NCBI RefSeq assembly: GCF_000514775.1
Contig: NZ_AZWO01000029.1
Location: 1-64,000 of the forward strand
Length of the DNA stretch: 64,000 nt
Source: Salinispora pacifica CNR114
Lineage (GTDB): Bacteria > Actinomycetota > Actinomycetes > Mycobacteriales > Micromonosporaceae
Reading direction: 5' to 3'
Shown here: in pieces, positions 37,248 to 46,155 of the stretch
Position numbering within the stretch: position 1 is the stretch's first letter
Layout: each line of letters opens with the position of its first letter
Made by a program: the position numbers and the translations under genes
Notes under the pieces: model-generated
The model's input: the letters and a program-made list of their open reading frames with translations, nothing else
Told to the model about the DNA's origin: nothing
The model's database searches: none

Positions 37248-38918
37248 TCACTTCGTGCTCCGCCGCTGTCCGCCGGGGTGGACCCGACGGTGCAGCACGC
37301 CGTCGGCCCAGACCAGTTCGACCCCGCCCCACCGCAGCGCGGCCTCCACCGTGTCCAGCACGCCGAGCGCGACGTCGACCTCGCCGAGGACGGCCAGGAC
37401 CGGCACGTCGCTCCACGTGCGGTACTCGCGCAGGATCGTCCGCAGGACGGCGTCGTCGTCGGCCGCGCTCACCCGGGCCGTGCCGTCGGCGCGGGTGACG
37501 ACCGGCAGCCGGGAGCGCCAGGCGGGCATGAGCTGCCTGTCGTACCCGGCGTGCGGGTCGGCGGCGTCGGGCCGGAACACGGCCGCGGCCCGGTCCCGCA
37601 GGCACAACGCGGCGGCGCGCCGGTACGCCGGGCGGTCGGCGAGCCGGTTGAGCAGATCGCGCGTGGCCGGCGCGGTGGCGGGCGCGAGGATCGCCCGGGA
37701 GCCGACCGGGCCGGGACCGGCGTAGAGCCGGCCGCGCAGCACCACCGCGGGCAGGCCGGTGCGGTGGATCAGCCGGGCCAGCTCCTCCGGGCGGCACGGC
37801 GCGGTCGACCAACCCGGCGGCACGTGCGGCGTGCGCCCGGGCAGGGGCCCGAGCCGCAGGTCCCACGGCAGCCAGCGCAGGCCGTCACCGAGGCCCAGCG
37901 CGGCCGCGCCGACCGCGCCGGCGGCCCCGTCCGGGTACGGCGGCACCCACATCCGCCGGACCAGCGGGTGCTCCCGCAGGGCGGCGGTAAGCGCCGGCGA
38001 GCCGGCGGCGCTGCCGGTGAAGCAGAGGTCGACCGGGCCGTCGCCGGCCAGCAGGTCGGCCAGTCGCTCGGCGAGCAGGCCGCCGAGGAAGCGCTGGAGG
38101 CCGGCGGCCAGGTCGGCCGCGTCGACGCCGTGGGCGTCGGCGGCCCGGCGCAGGTCGGTCAGGAACGCGGTGGTGTGCCACACCGACGGCTCGACGGACC
38201 GCCCGCGGCCGAGAACGCTCGCGCGGTACTCCTTGGCCGCCGCGGTGTCCGCCTCGAAGTGCTCGTCCACGAGCCTGCCGACGAGCGTGGTCACCTCGGT
38301 GCGTACCGTCCCCGACCCGGCCAGGTCGGCCAGCGCCGCGCCGGGTGCCGGCTCGCGGCCCTGACCGGCCGGTCCGAGCACCCGCGCGGCCAGGTCCAGG
38401 ACCATGCCGGTGATCGGGAACAGCTCACCCCGCGACTCGCTGCGCCCTCGCCCGTCGACCCGGGCGAGGCACGGGAAGCTGTCCGCGTCCCAAACCAGCA
38501 CCGTCGCGCCGGCGCCGTCGCGGGCGAACGGGCTGGTGCAGTACGTGGCGGCGACGTGCCCGGCGAGGTGGGCGTAGCTGACGTACGGGACGGCCGTGCC
38601 GCCCACCGTCAGCGTGCCCTCGGCCACCACCGGCGGATGGGTGTCCAGGTGCCCGGCGGCGGCCAGCTCCACCGGCGCGTCCGGCGGCCCCAGCCGCAGC
38701 CGGCCGTCGGTGGTGCCGGGCCCGCCGTCGACCACCCAGGCGTCGACGGCGTCGACCGTGCGCCGGATTGCGCCGAGTGTTTCCGCGACCCGGTCGACGG
38801 CGGCCTTGGTGGACCCTTCTACATCGACATCCAACAATGTTGATGCGAGTTCGATCCGGCCGTTGCGAATCAGCGCGAGACCACCTCTGCCGGTCAACTT
38901 GAGCCCTGCGACGATCAC
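37248..38918 (-). CDS. NodU/CmcH-type O-carbamoyltransferase
   Basis: The product is 556 residues, the usual length. The N-terminal TsaD/Kae1-like domain contains YAHLAGHVAATYCTSPF (metal-binding His pair, normally HHxxHA) and TVLVWDADS. The C-terminal YrdC-like/carbamoyl-adenylate domain includes ELFPITG and RMWVPPYPDGAAGAVGAAALG. These enzymes move the carbamoyl group from carbamoyl phosphate, by way of carbamoyl-AMP, to a hydroxyl, often on a sugar. GTG start after GGGAGGA. It is separate from the OTC-like enzyme at 5783, so the product may carry two carbamoyl-derived groups. Confidence 0.88.
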   Translation of the reverse strand: MIVAGLKLTGRGGLALIRNGRIELASTLLDVDVEGSTKAAVDRVAETLGAIRRTVDAVDAWVVDGGPGTTDGRLRLGPPDAPVELAAAGHLDTHPPVVAEGTLTVGGTAVPYVSYAHLAGHVAATYCTSPFARDGAGATVLVWDADSFPCLARVDGRGRSESRGELFPITGMVLDLAARVLGPAGQGREPAPGAALADLAGSGTVRTEVTTLVGRLVDEHFEADTAAAKEYRASVLGRGRSVEPSVWHTTAFLTDLRRAADAHGVDAADLAAGLQRFLGGLLAERLADLLAGDGPVDLCFTGSAAGSPALTAALREHPLVRRMWVPPYPDGAAGAVGAAALGLGDGLRWLPWDLRLGPLPGRTPHVPPGWSTAPCRPEELARLIHRTGLPAVVLRGRLYAGPGPVGSRAILAPATAPATRDLLNRLADRPAYRRAAALCLRDRAAAVFRPDAADPHAGYDRQLMPAWRSRLPVVTRADGTARVSAADDDAVLRTILREYRTWSDVPVLAVLGEVDVALGVLDTVEAALRWGGVELVWADGVLHRRVHPGGQRRSTK

Positions 38919-39036
38919 GACTGTTCCTCCCGTCGGCGTTCGGCCGAGACGTGTCCTCCAGTTGGCGAGCCGACGGGGCGAGACGTCGACGCCGACGTCG
39001 CGTGGGCGTCCGGCGAGCGGCCCGAGGAGGTGCCCG

Positions 39037-39066
39037 AAGCTAACGAGCGGGCCGTACGCCGGTCAA
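39037..39066 (-). promoter_or_regulatory. Promoter for operon C (carbamoyltransferase, sulfotransferase, P450)
   Basis: On the minus strand TTGACC (39066-39061), an 18-base spacer, and TAGCTT (39042-39037). This is almost the same arrangement as the operon A promoter (TTGACC-18-TAACAT). Palindrome copy 2 begins 38 bp upstream of the -35 box. Confidence 0.6.
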
Positions 39067-39103
39067 CGACGGTCGGGCGGGAAGGGCCGCCCGGCGGGCG
39101 AAC

Positions 39104-39119
39104 GTCTCGCTGGCGGGAC
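39104..39119. promoter_or_regulatory. Shared 16-bp palindrome, copy 2
   Basis: GTCTCGCTGGCGGGAC, identical to copies 1 and 3 and in the same orientation. It lies between the start points of operon C (minus) and operon D (plus). Unlike copies 1 and 3, the flanking bases do not extend the inverted repeat, which separates the conserved 16-mer from any hairpin function. Confidence 0.6.
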
Positions 39120-39334
39120 ATCCCCGGTGGCCGTCCCGACGCGGCCCGAGCAGCGACGCGCGTCGGCCCGCTCTTCTGCCGGGCGCCGATGTCGGGGCAC
39201 ACTCCCATTCGTGCGATAGCGTCGCGCCGGATCGCTTCCAGGTGTCGTGATGTGCCGGCACGTATCTGGTTCTCTCATCACGCTGCGGCCTCTCGCGCCG
39301 CATTCGACGTCGATCGGTCTAGTCAGGAGTTGTC

Positions 39335-40564
39335 ATGTCGAGCACGTCCCAATGCCGCGTGTGCGGCGGCACGGTCAACGAGTTCTTCGACTTCGGGCGC
39401 CAGCCGCTGTCGGATGCCTTCCTGGAGCCCGACGCCGACCTCGACGGCGAGTTCTTCTTCCGGCTCGCCACCGGGCTCTGCGCGGACTGCACGATGGTGC
39501 AGCTGATGGAGGAGGTGCCCCGCGACCGGATGTTCCACGAGGCGTACCCGTACCACTCGTCCGGATCCGCCTACATGCGGTCGCATTTCGAGGGCCTGGC
39601 CAAGCGGCTGCTCACCACGGAGTTGACCGGCGACGACCCGTTCGTCGTGGAGGCCGGCTGCAACGACGGGGTGATGCTGCGGACGCTCGCCGAGTCCGGC
39701 GTCCGCCACCTCGGCGTGGAGCCCTCCGGCGGCGTGGCCGACGTGGCCGCGGCGAAGGGGATCCGGGTCCGCAAGTCGTTCTTCGAGGAGTCGACGGCGC
39801 GTGAGATCCGGGCCGCCGACGGGCCGGCCGACGTCATCTACGCCGCCAACACGCTGTGCCACATCCCGTACATCGGGTCGATCCTGACCGGGGTGCGGGC
39901 GCTGCTCGCCCCCACCGGCGTGTTCGTGTTCGAGGACCCCTACTTGGGCGACATCGTCGAGCGGGCCTCGTTCGACCAGATCTACGACGAGCACTTCTTC
40001 TTCTTCACCGCCCGCTCGGTGCAGGAGATGGCGCAGCGGCACGACCTGGAGCTGGTCGACGTGGAGCGGCTGCCGGTGCACGGCGGCGAGGTGCGCTACA
40101 CGCTCGCGATCGCCGGCGCCCGTACGCCCACGCCGGCCGTCGCCGACCTGCTCGCCGAGGAGCGGGCCCGCGGGCTCGCCGACCGGGCCACCCTGGACGG
40201 CTTCGGCGAGCGGGTGCTGCGCATCCGGGACGACCTGACCGCGTTGCTGCGCCGGCTGCGGGCCGAGGGCAAGCGGGTCGTCGGCTACGGCGCCACCGCC
40301 AAGAGCGCGACCGTGACCAACTTCTGCGGCATCGGCCCGGACCTGGTGTCGACGGTCGTCGACACCACCCGGGCGAAGCAGAACCGGCTCACCCCCGGGG
40401 CGCACATCCCGGTGGTCGACGCGGCGGCCTTCGCCGATCCGTACCCGGACTACGCGCTGCTGTTCGCGTGGAACCACGCCGACGAGATCCAGGCCAAGGA
40501 GCAGGGGTTCCGGGCGGCCGGCGGCCGGTGGATCCGGTACGTCCCCGAGGTGCGGATCGACTGA
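39335..40564 (+). CDS. NDP-hexose 3-C-methyltransferase
   Basis: The product is 409 residues. The N-terminal zinc site has two CxxC pairs (CRVCGG and CADC near residues 7 and 49). The SAM domain shows FVVEAGCNDGVMLRTL, and the C-terminal domain shows VVGYGATAKSATVTNFCGI and LFAWNHADEI, all typical of TylCIII/EvaC. It methylates C-3 of a keto-deoxysugar, giving a branched sugar. ATG 39335 follows GGAG at 39326-39329. It is the first gene of operon D. Confidence 0.93.
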   Translation: MSSTSQCRVCGGTVNEFFDFGRQPLSDAFLEPDADLDGEFFFRLATGLCADCTMVQLMEEVPRDRMFHEAYPYHSSGSAYMRSHFEGLAKRLLTTELTGDDPFVVEAGCNDGVMLRTLAESGVRHLGVEPSGGVADVAAAKGIRVRKSFFEESTAREIRAADGPADVIYAANTLCHIPYIGSILTGVRALLAPTGVFVFEDPYLGDIVERASFDQIYDEHFFFFTARSVQEMAQRHDLELVDVERLPVHGGEVRYTLAIAGARTPTPAVADLLAEERARGLADRATLDGFGERVLRIRDDLTALLRRLRAEGKRVVGYGATAKSATVTNFCGIGPDLVSTVVDTTRAKQNRLTPGAHIPVVDAAAFADPYPDYALLFAWNHADEIQAKEQGFRAAGGRWIRYVPEVRID

Positions 40565-40633
40565 CCGGCCCCGACACACCACCCCACGGGCACGGCTGGG
40601 CCGTCCCGACCAGACGTCAGGGAGACAGAGCAC

Positions 40634-42172
40634 ATGATCCGAAACGTGGTCATCGTCGGCGGCGGGACGGCCGGATGGATGACGGCCAGCTACCTCAAGG
40701 CGGCGTTCGCCGACCGCGTCGACGTGACTCTCATCGAGTCCGCCCAGGTCTCGCGCATCGGCGTGGGCGAGGCGACCTTCAGCACCCTGCGGCACTTCTT
40801 CGACTACCTGGGCCTGGACGAGGCGGACTGGCTGCCCCGCTGCGCCGGCGGCTACAAGCTGGGCATCCGGTTCGAGAACTGGAACCGCCCGGGCGAGCAC
40901 TTCTACCACCCGTTCGAGCGCCTGCGGATGGTCGACGGGTTCTCGCTCGCCGACTGGTGGCTCGCCCTGGGCGACCGCAGCCGGCCCTTCGACGAGGCGT
41001 GTTTCCTCACCCGGGCCCTCTGCGAGGCGAAACGCTCCCCGCGAATGCGTGACGGCTCGCTGTTCACGACGGGCCTGGACGGCCGACTCGGCCGGTCCAC
41101 CCTGGACGAGCAGCGCGCCCAGTTCCCGTACGCTTACCACTTCGACGCCGACGAGGTGGCCCGCTACCTCGCCGGGTACGCCAAGGCGCGCGGGGTGCGG
41201 CACGTGGTCGACAACGTGGCGCACGTGGCCCGCGACGAGCGCGGCTGGATCGGCCACGTGGTCACCGACGAGCACGGGACGGTCGCCGGCGACCTCTTCG
41301 TCGACTGCACCGGATTCCGCGGCCTGCTGATCAACCAGACGCTCGGCACCCCGTTCGAGTCGTTCCAGGACGTGCTGCCCAACAACCGCGCGGTCGCGGT
41401 GCGGGTGCCCCGCGAGGACGCGACCGAGATGAGCCCCTACACCACGGCGACCGCGATGAGCGCCGGCTGGATGTGGACCATCCCGCTGTTCCGGCGCAAC
41501 GGCAACGGCTACGTCTACTCCGACGAGTTCATCAGCCCGGAGGAGGCGGAGAAGGAGCTGCGCGCCGCCGTCGCCCCCGGCCGCGACGACGTGCCGGCCA
41601 ACCACATCCGGATGCGGATCGGCCGCAACCGGGAGTCCTGGGTGCACAACTGCGTCGCCATCGGCCTGTCCAGCGCGTTCGTGGAACCGCTGGAGTCCAC
41701 CGGGATCTTCTTCATCCAGCACGGCATCGAGCAGCTGGTGCGCTACTTCCCGGACGAGCGCTGGGACCCGGTGCAGATCGCCGCCTACAACGACCGGGTC
41801 GGGCGGGCCGTCGACGGGGTCAAGGAGTTCCTGGTCCTGCACTACCGGGCCGCGCAGCGCGAGGACACGCCGTACTGGAAGGAGGCCAAGCGACGCCGGC
41901 TGACCGACGGCCTGGCGGAGCGGTTGGAGCTCGCCGGCTCGCGTCTGCTCGACGAGGAGACGATCTACCCGTACTACCACGGGTTCGAGAGCTACTCCTG
42001 GAACGCGATGAACCTCGGGCTGGGGCACGTGCCGACGTCGCCGGCGCCGGCCCTGCGGCACCTCGACCCGGCCCGCGCCCACGCCGAGTTCGCGCGGCTC
42101 CGAGCCGAGGGCGAGGCGCTCGTGGCCGCGCTGCCCAGCTGTTACGAGTACCTCGCCGGGCTCAACGACTGA
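40634..42172 (+). CDS. FADH2-dependent tryptophan-halogenase-type halogenase
   Basis: The product is 512 residues. Family signatures: FAD loop GGGTAGWM at residue 8, the catalytic lysine in YKLGIRFENW near residue 78, WMWTIP (WxWxIP) near 280, and FVEPLESTGI. The enzyme uses FADH2 from the flavin reductase encoded next to chlorinate or brominate an aromatic ring. Substrate is unknown; the cluster has no tryptophan-specific gene but has an aromatic-acid route (MIO enzyme, AMP-ligase, carrier protein), so a tyrosine-derived ring is plausible. Confidence 0.92.
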   Translation: MIRNVVIVGGGTAGWMTASYLKAAFADRVDVTLIESAQVSRIGVGEATFSTLRHFFDYLGLDEADWLPRCAGGYKLGIRFENWNRPGEHFYHPFERLRMVDGFSLADWWLALGDRSRPFDEACFLTRALCEAKRSPRMRDGSLFTTGLDGRLGRSTLDEQRAQFPYAYHFDADEVARYLAGYAKARGVRHVVDNVAHVARDERGWIGHVVTDEHGTVAGDLFVDCTGFRGLLINQTLGTPFESFQDVLPNNRAVAVRVPREDATEMSPYTTATAMSAGWMWTIPLFRRNGNGYVYSDEFISPEEAEKELRAAVAPGRDDVPANHIRMRIGRNRESWVHNCVAIGLSSAFVEPLESTGIFFIQHGIEQLVRYFPDERWDPVQIAAYNDRVGRAVDGVKEFLVLHYRAAQREDTPYWKEAKRRRLTDGLAERLELAGSRLLDEETIYPYYHGFESYSWNAMNLGLGHVPTSPAPALRHLDPARAHAEFARLRAEGEALVAALPSCYEYLAGLND

Positions 42173-42198
42173 TCTCCGATCGCAGCGGAGGGCCACCG

Positions 42199-42723
42199 AT
42201 GACCACCCTTTCGTCCGACGACGTGTCGGCGGCGCAGCCCGGCCACCCGGGCCCGCCGCACGGGTTCCGCACCTTCATGCGCGGCTACGTCACCGGCGTC
42301 GCGGTCGTCACCTCGACCGGCGCCGACGACCAGCCGCACGGGCTGACCTGCAACTCGTTGGCCAGCGTGACGATGGACCCGCCCACGCTGCTGGTCTGCC
42401 TCGACACGTGCAGCGGCACCCTGGCGGCCATCCGTGAGCGCGACAGCTTCATGGTCAACCTGCTGCACGCCGCGGCCCGGCAGACGGCGGAGATGTTCGC
42501 CGCGCCGCGGCCGGACCGCTTCGGCGCGGTGGCGTGGCGGTTGTCGCCGCGGCGCGCGCTGCCCTGGCTGGCCGAGGACGCGTTCGCCGCCGCCGAGTGC
42601 GACGTGGTCGACCTGCGGACCGTCGGCGACCACGTCGTCGTCTTCGGTCGGGTGGTCAAGGCCGCCGGCGGCGAGGGCCGCCCGCTGCTCTACGGCCGCC
42701 GCTCCTATCTGGAGGCCCGGTGA
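42199..42723 (+). CDS. Flavin reductase
   Basis: The product is 174 residues. The flavin reductase-like FMN-binding pattern is clear: FRTFMRGYVTGVAVVTS, GLTCNSLASVTMDPPTLLVCL, SFMVNLL. It reduces free flavin and so supplies FADH2 to the halogenase immediately upstream (26-bp gap). It overlaps the antiporter start by 4 bases (GTGA). Confidence 0.92.
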   Translation: MTTLSSDDVSAAQPGHPGPPHGFRTFMRGYVTGVAVVTSTGADDQPHGLTCNSLASVTMDPPTLLVCLDTCSGTLAAIRERDSFMVNLLHAAARQTAEMFAAPRPDRFGAVAWRLSPRRALPWLAEDAFAAAECDVVDLRTVGDHVVVFGRVVKAAGGEGRPLLYGRRSYLEAR

Positions 42724-44075
42724 GCGACGGCGCGCAGACCGTCGGAGTCGGCCGGCGGGGCCGGCTGGTCGTCGCCGCCGGGGCCGCGGTGCTCGCCGGC
42801 ATCGTGGCGCTGTGGGGCACCGACCTGGTCGACGTCGGGCCGGTCGACCCGCTCACCGGGTTCCTGCTCGCCGTCGCCGTGATCCTCGCCGGTAGCCACC
42901 TGGTGGGCGAGCTGATGCGCCGGCTGGGGCAGCCCGCGGTGCTCGGCGAGATCCTCGGCGGCCTGCTGCTCGGCCCGTCGGCGCTGGGCCTGCTCAGCCC
43001 CGGCCTGCACCGGTGGCTCTTCCCGCCGGACGTGCTTGTCAACCTGGACCGGATGGCCCAACTCGGTCTGGTCGTGTTCATGTTCCTGCTCGGCTGCGAG
43101 CTGCGCACCGGCGGGGCGCAGCGACCACGCGCCGTCGGCCTGGTGGTGCTCGGTGGCATGGGCCTGCCGGTCGTCGCGGGCTTCGGCCTGGCCCTCGCGG
43201 CCGAGCCGGTGCTGCGCGGGGCCGGCGCGCCGGTGCCGGCGTACGCGCTCTTCCTCGGCCTCGCGCTCGCCATCACCGCGCTGCCCGTGCTGGCCCGCAT
43301 CCTGGTCGACCTGCGACTGGACCGCAGCCGCACCGGGGCGCTGGCCCTGTCGTCGGCGGCGGCCGGCGACGGCGTCGCCTGGCTGGCGCTGACGGTGATC
43401 CTCGCGGCGGCGACCTCCGGGGCCGACGTGCGGTCGGTGACCGGGGCGGCGGTCCACCTCGCCCTGGTGCTCGTGCTCTTCCTTTGCCTGCGGCCGGTGC
43501 TGGCGGCGATCGTGCGGCGCTCCGGCTCCGAGCGGGCGCTCGTCGTCGTCCTGGTCGTCGGCGCCATCGCGTTCGCGGCGTTGACCCAGCTGGTCGGCCT
43601 GCACCCGCTGATCGGCGCCTTCCTCTTCGGCGTCGCGCTGCCGCGCCGGTCGCCGGTGGTGGAGCGGATCAACCACCAACTCCAGGGCTTCACCCTGACG
43701 ATCCTGCTGCCGCTGTTCTTCGCCGGGGTCGGCCTGGCCGCCTCGGTGGGCCTGCTCGGCGGCGACCCCGGCCACTGGCTGCTCTTCCTCGGCGTGCTCG
43801 CGGTCGCGGCGGTGACGAAGGTGGCCGGCGCCGGCGGCGGCGCCCGGCTCGCCGGCCTGCCGGCACGCGACGCGGTACGGGTCGGCGTGCTGATGAACTG
43901 CCGGGGCGTCACCGAGCTGGTCATCGCCAGCATCGGCCTGCGGTCCGGCCTGGTCAACGAGCTCGGCTTCACCATCCTGGTGCTCACCGCCGTGGTGACC
44001 ACCGCGATGACGGCGCCGCTGGCCCGCGCGCTGGCCCGCGACGACGCCGCGTCGGCCGATCCGGCCGGCCCCTGA
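42720..44075 (+). CDS. Cation/proton antiporter (CPA2/Kef type)
   Basis: The product is 451 residues, almost entirely hydrophobic with about 12 predicted membrane helices, for example LTGFLLAVAVILAGSHLVGELM, LGLVVFMFLLGCELR and LFLGLALAITALPVLARIL. The LGEILGGLLLGPSALG segment is a Kef/NapA family mark. It sits in the inner membrane. Being translationally coupled to the flavin reductase inside a biosynthetic operon suggests a role in efflux or pH/ion balance during production; a transporter of this kind is common in glycopeptide-like clusters. Substrate unknown. Confidence 0.88.
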   Translation: MSDGAQTVGVGRRGRLVVAAGAAVLAGIVALWGTDLVDVGPVDPLTGFLLAVAVILAGSHLVGELMRRLGQPAVLGEILGGLLLGPSALGLLSPGLHRWLFPPDVLVNLDRMAQLGLVVFMFLLGCELRTGGAQRPRAVGLVVLGGMGLPVVAGFGLALAAEPVLRGAGAPVPAYALFLGLALAITALPVLARILVDLRLDRSRTGALALSSAAAGDGVAWLALTVILAAATSGADVRSVTGAAVHLALVLVLFLCLRPVLAAIVRRSGSERALVVVLVVGAIAFAALTQLVGLHPLIGAFLFGVALPRRSPVVERINHQLQGFTLTILLPLFFAGVGLAASVGLLGGDPGHWLLFLGVLAVAAVTKVAGAGGGARLAGLPARDAVRVGVLMNCRGVTELVIASIGLRSGLVNELGFTILVLTAVVTTAMTAPLARALARDDAASADPAGP

Positions 44076-44099
44076 CCGACTCCACGAACGGACAAGTCG

Positions 44100-44972
44100 A
44101 TGAATGGAATAGTGCTCGCCGGCGGGAGCGGAACCCGGCTCTACCCGCTCACCCTGGCGACGTCCAAGCAACTGCTCGCGGTCTACGACAAGCCGATGGT
44201 CTACTACCCGATGTCGGTGCTGATGCTGGCCGGCATCCGCGACATCCTGATCATCTCCAACCCGCCCAGCATCCCGGCGCTGCGGGCGTTGTTCGGCGAC
44301 GGCTCGCATCTGGGCCTGCACATCACCTACGCCGAGCAGCAGGAGCCGCGGGGCATCGCCGAGGCGTTCCTGATCGGCGCCGACCACATCGTCGGCGAGC
44401 CGTGCGCGCTCGTCCTCGGCGACAACATCTTCCACGGCGCGGGGTTCCCGCAGCTGCTGCGCTCCTCGCGGGAGGAACTGGACGGCTGCATGCTGTTCGG
44501 CTACCCGGTGTCCGACCCCTACCGCTACGGCATCGGCGAGGTCGACGCGTCCGGCGCGCTGGTCTCGATCGAGGAGAAGCCGGCCCACCCGCGGTCGGAC
44601 AACGCGATCACCGGGCTGTACTTCTACGACTCCGACGTCGTCGAGATCGCCCGCGAGCTGGTGCCCTCGCCCCGGGGCGAACTGGAGATCACCGACGTCA
44701 ACCTGGCCTACCTCAAGCAGGGCCGGGCCCGGCTGCAACGCCTCGGGCGCGGTTTCACCTGGCTGGACGCCGGCACGCACGACTCGATGCTCGCCGCCAC
44801 CCAGTACGTGCAGGTGATCGAGAAGCGCCAGGGCGTGCGGGTGGCGTGCCTGGAGGAGATCGCCCTGCGGATGGGCTACATCGACGCGGAGGCGTGCCAC
44901 CGGCTCGGATTGGAGGCCCGCAACTCCGACTACGGGCGTTACCTGCTGGAGCTCGCGGAGACGGTCGGATGA
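44100..44972 (+). CDS. rmlA: Glucose-1-phosphate thymidylyltransferase
   Basis: The product is 290 residues, exactly the family length. It makes dTDP-glucose from dTTP and glucose-1-phosphate. The nucleotide loop is GIVLAGGSGTRLYPLT at residue 3; KQLLAVYDKPMVYYP, YGIGEVD, EEKPAHPRS and WLDAGTHDSM are all conserved. It feeds the 4,6-dehydratase at 1981, which lies at the other end of the cluster. Cluster-borne RmlA ensures supply of activated sugar. Confidence 0.95.
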   Translation: MNGIVLAGGSGTRLYPLTLATSKQLLAVYDKPMVYYPMSVLMLAGIRDILIISNPPSIPALRALFGDGSHLGLHITYAEQQEPRGIAEAFLIGADHIVGEPCALVLGDNIFHGAGFPQLLRSSREELDGCMLFGYPVSDPYRYGIGEVDASGALVSIEEKPAHPRSDNAITGLYFYDSDVVEIARELVPSPRGELEITDVNLAYLKQGRARLQRLGRGFTWLDAGTHDSMLAATQYVQVIEKRQGVRVACLEEIALRMGYIDAEACHRLGLEARNSDYGRYLLELAETVG

Positions 44973-45034
44973 GCGGGGTGCGACGCGCGGCGGCGTTCCC
45001 GCACGTCCCCGGCCGGACGCGGGCCGGCCGATGA
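44969..45034 (+). CDS. Possible 21-residue leader ORF coupling rmlA to the AMP-ligase
   Basis: ATG 44969 overlaps the rmlA stop (ATGA) and runs 21 codons (MSGVRRAAAFPHVPGRTRAG and one more residue) to a TGA that itself overlaps the ligase ATG at 45031. Such double overlaps can relay ribosomes. It has no recognisable function and may simply be spacer. Confidence 0.25.
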   Translation: MSGVRRAAAFPHVPGRTRAGR

Positions 45035-46155
45035 GCTACGTCGACGTCGCGCCGGCGAGCCTGCTGGCCCGGGGCCCGGCGGACCGCGAGGTGACCGAGG
45101 GGGCCTGGCGGGTCCGGTGGGACCGCGTGGCCGGCGACCCGGCGGAGTTGGTGCGCGGTCACATGGCGCCGGCCCTCGACTTCCACACCTCCGGCAGCAC
45201 CGGGGAGAGCCTCTGCTGGCGGCGTGGCCGCGAGGCGGCCTGGCGGGAGGCGGGCCTGCTCGCCGACCTGGTCGCCGAGGACCGGCCCGGCGCGGTGGTG
45301 TCGTTCGTGCCCCCGGTGCACATCTACGGCGCGCTGGCCACGCTGTTGCTGCCGGCCCGCCTCGGCGCGCCGGTCTGGTACCGCAAGTCGTTCTTCGGGC
45401 CGATGCCCGAGGTGGAGTCGTCGCGGGTGCTCGTGGTCGCCACGCCGTGGATCTTCACCCTGCTGTTGCAGCACCTCGACTGGGTGCGCCGCTTCGAACG
45501 GGTGACCGTGCTGCACAGCAGCGCCATGCTGCCGGACACCGCGGGTCAACTGCGGGCCGAGGTGGGCGGGGACCGGTTGGGCGTGGTGGAGATTCTCGGC
45601 TCGACCGAGACCGGGGGGATCGCCACCCGCCGGTGGGCCACCGGCGCGCCCGGCCCGTGGACGCTCTTCCCGGACGTCACGTTCGCGGACCGGCCCGAGG
45701 ACGCCGGGGCGGGGGAGGACAGCCCGCTTGTCGTACGCAGCCCCCGCCTGGCGTACCGGCCGGGTGCGACGCCGCCCCGGCAGGCGAGCACCGGCGACCT
45801 GGTCCGGCGCCGCGACGACCGGACGTTCGACCTGGTCGGCCGCAGCAGCCGGCTGGTGAAGGTGAACGGCCGCCGGGTCAACCTCGACGACCGGGAACGG
45901 GTGCTGCGCGCCGCGATCGACTGCGCCGACCTGGCGCTCGTGCCGGTGGCCGACCCGGTGATCGGCGAGCACGTCGACCTGCTGGTCGTCGCGCCCGGGC
46001 GGACGCTCGCCGACCTCGACCTCGCCGCCGGGTTCTCCGCCATGGGGATGCGTCCCCGCAAGGTTCATCTGGTGCCCGGGATCGACCGGTCCGAGACCGG
46101 CAAGCTGCGGTACCGCCAGCCGACAATCACCGCCGACGCGGAGGTAGCGACGTGA
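45031..46155 (+). CDS. Short AMP-dependent acyl/aryl ligase
   Basis: The product is 374 residues, shorter than the roughly 500 of a full acyl-CoA synthetase. The P-loop FHTSGSTGES (core A3) appears at about residue 52, so the N-terminal subdomain is largely missing. Later motifs are present: ILGSTETGGI (A5), STGDLVRRRDDRTFDLVGR (A7/A8), and the C-terminal catalytic lysine in ETGKLRYR (A10). It probably activates a carboxylic acid as an adenylate and passes it to CoA or the free carrier protein. Adjacent to the MIO enzyme, so a cinnamic or beta-amino aromatic acid is a likely substrate. Confidence 0.75.
   Translation: MSYVDVAPASLLARGPADREVTEGAWRVRWDRVAGDPAELVRGHMAPALDFHTSGSTGESLCWRRGREAAWREAGLLADLVAEDRPGAVVSFVPPVHIYGALATLLLPARLGAPVWYRKSFFGPMPEVESSRVLVVATPWIFTLLLQHLDWVRRFERVTVLHSSAMLPDTAGQLRAEVGGDRLGVVEILGSTETGGIATRRWATGAPGPWTLFPDVTFADRPEDAGAGEDSPLVVRSPRLAYRPGATPPRQASTGDLVRRRDDRTFDLVGRSSRLVKVNGRRVNLDDRERVLRAAIDCADLALVPVADPVIGEHVDLLVVAPGRTLADLDLAAGFSAMGMRPRKVHLVPGIDRSETGKLRYRQPTITADAEVAT

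Larger units (their letters stand above)
38919..39334. other. Divergent promoter region between operons C and D
   Basis: A 416-bp gap without supported genes. It holds a strong minus-strand promoter (39037-39066), the second copy of the shared palindrome (39104-39119), and a weak plus-strand -10 candidate TAGCGT at 39217-39222 without a clear -35. Confidence 0.65.
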
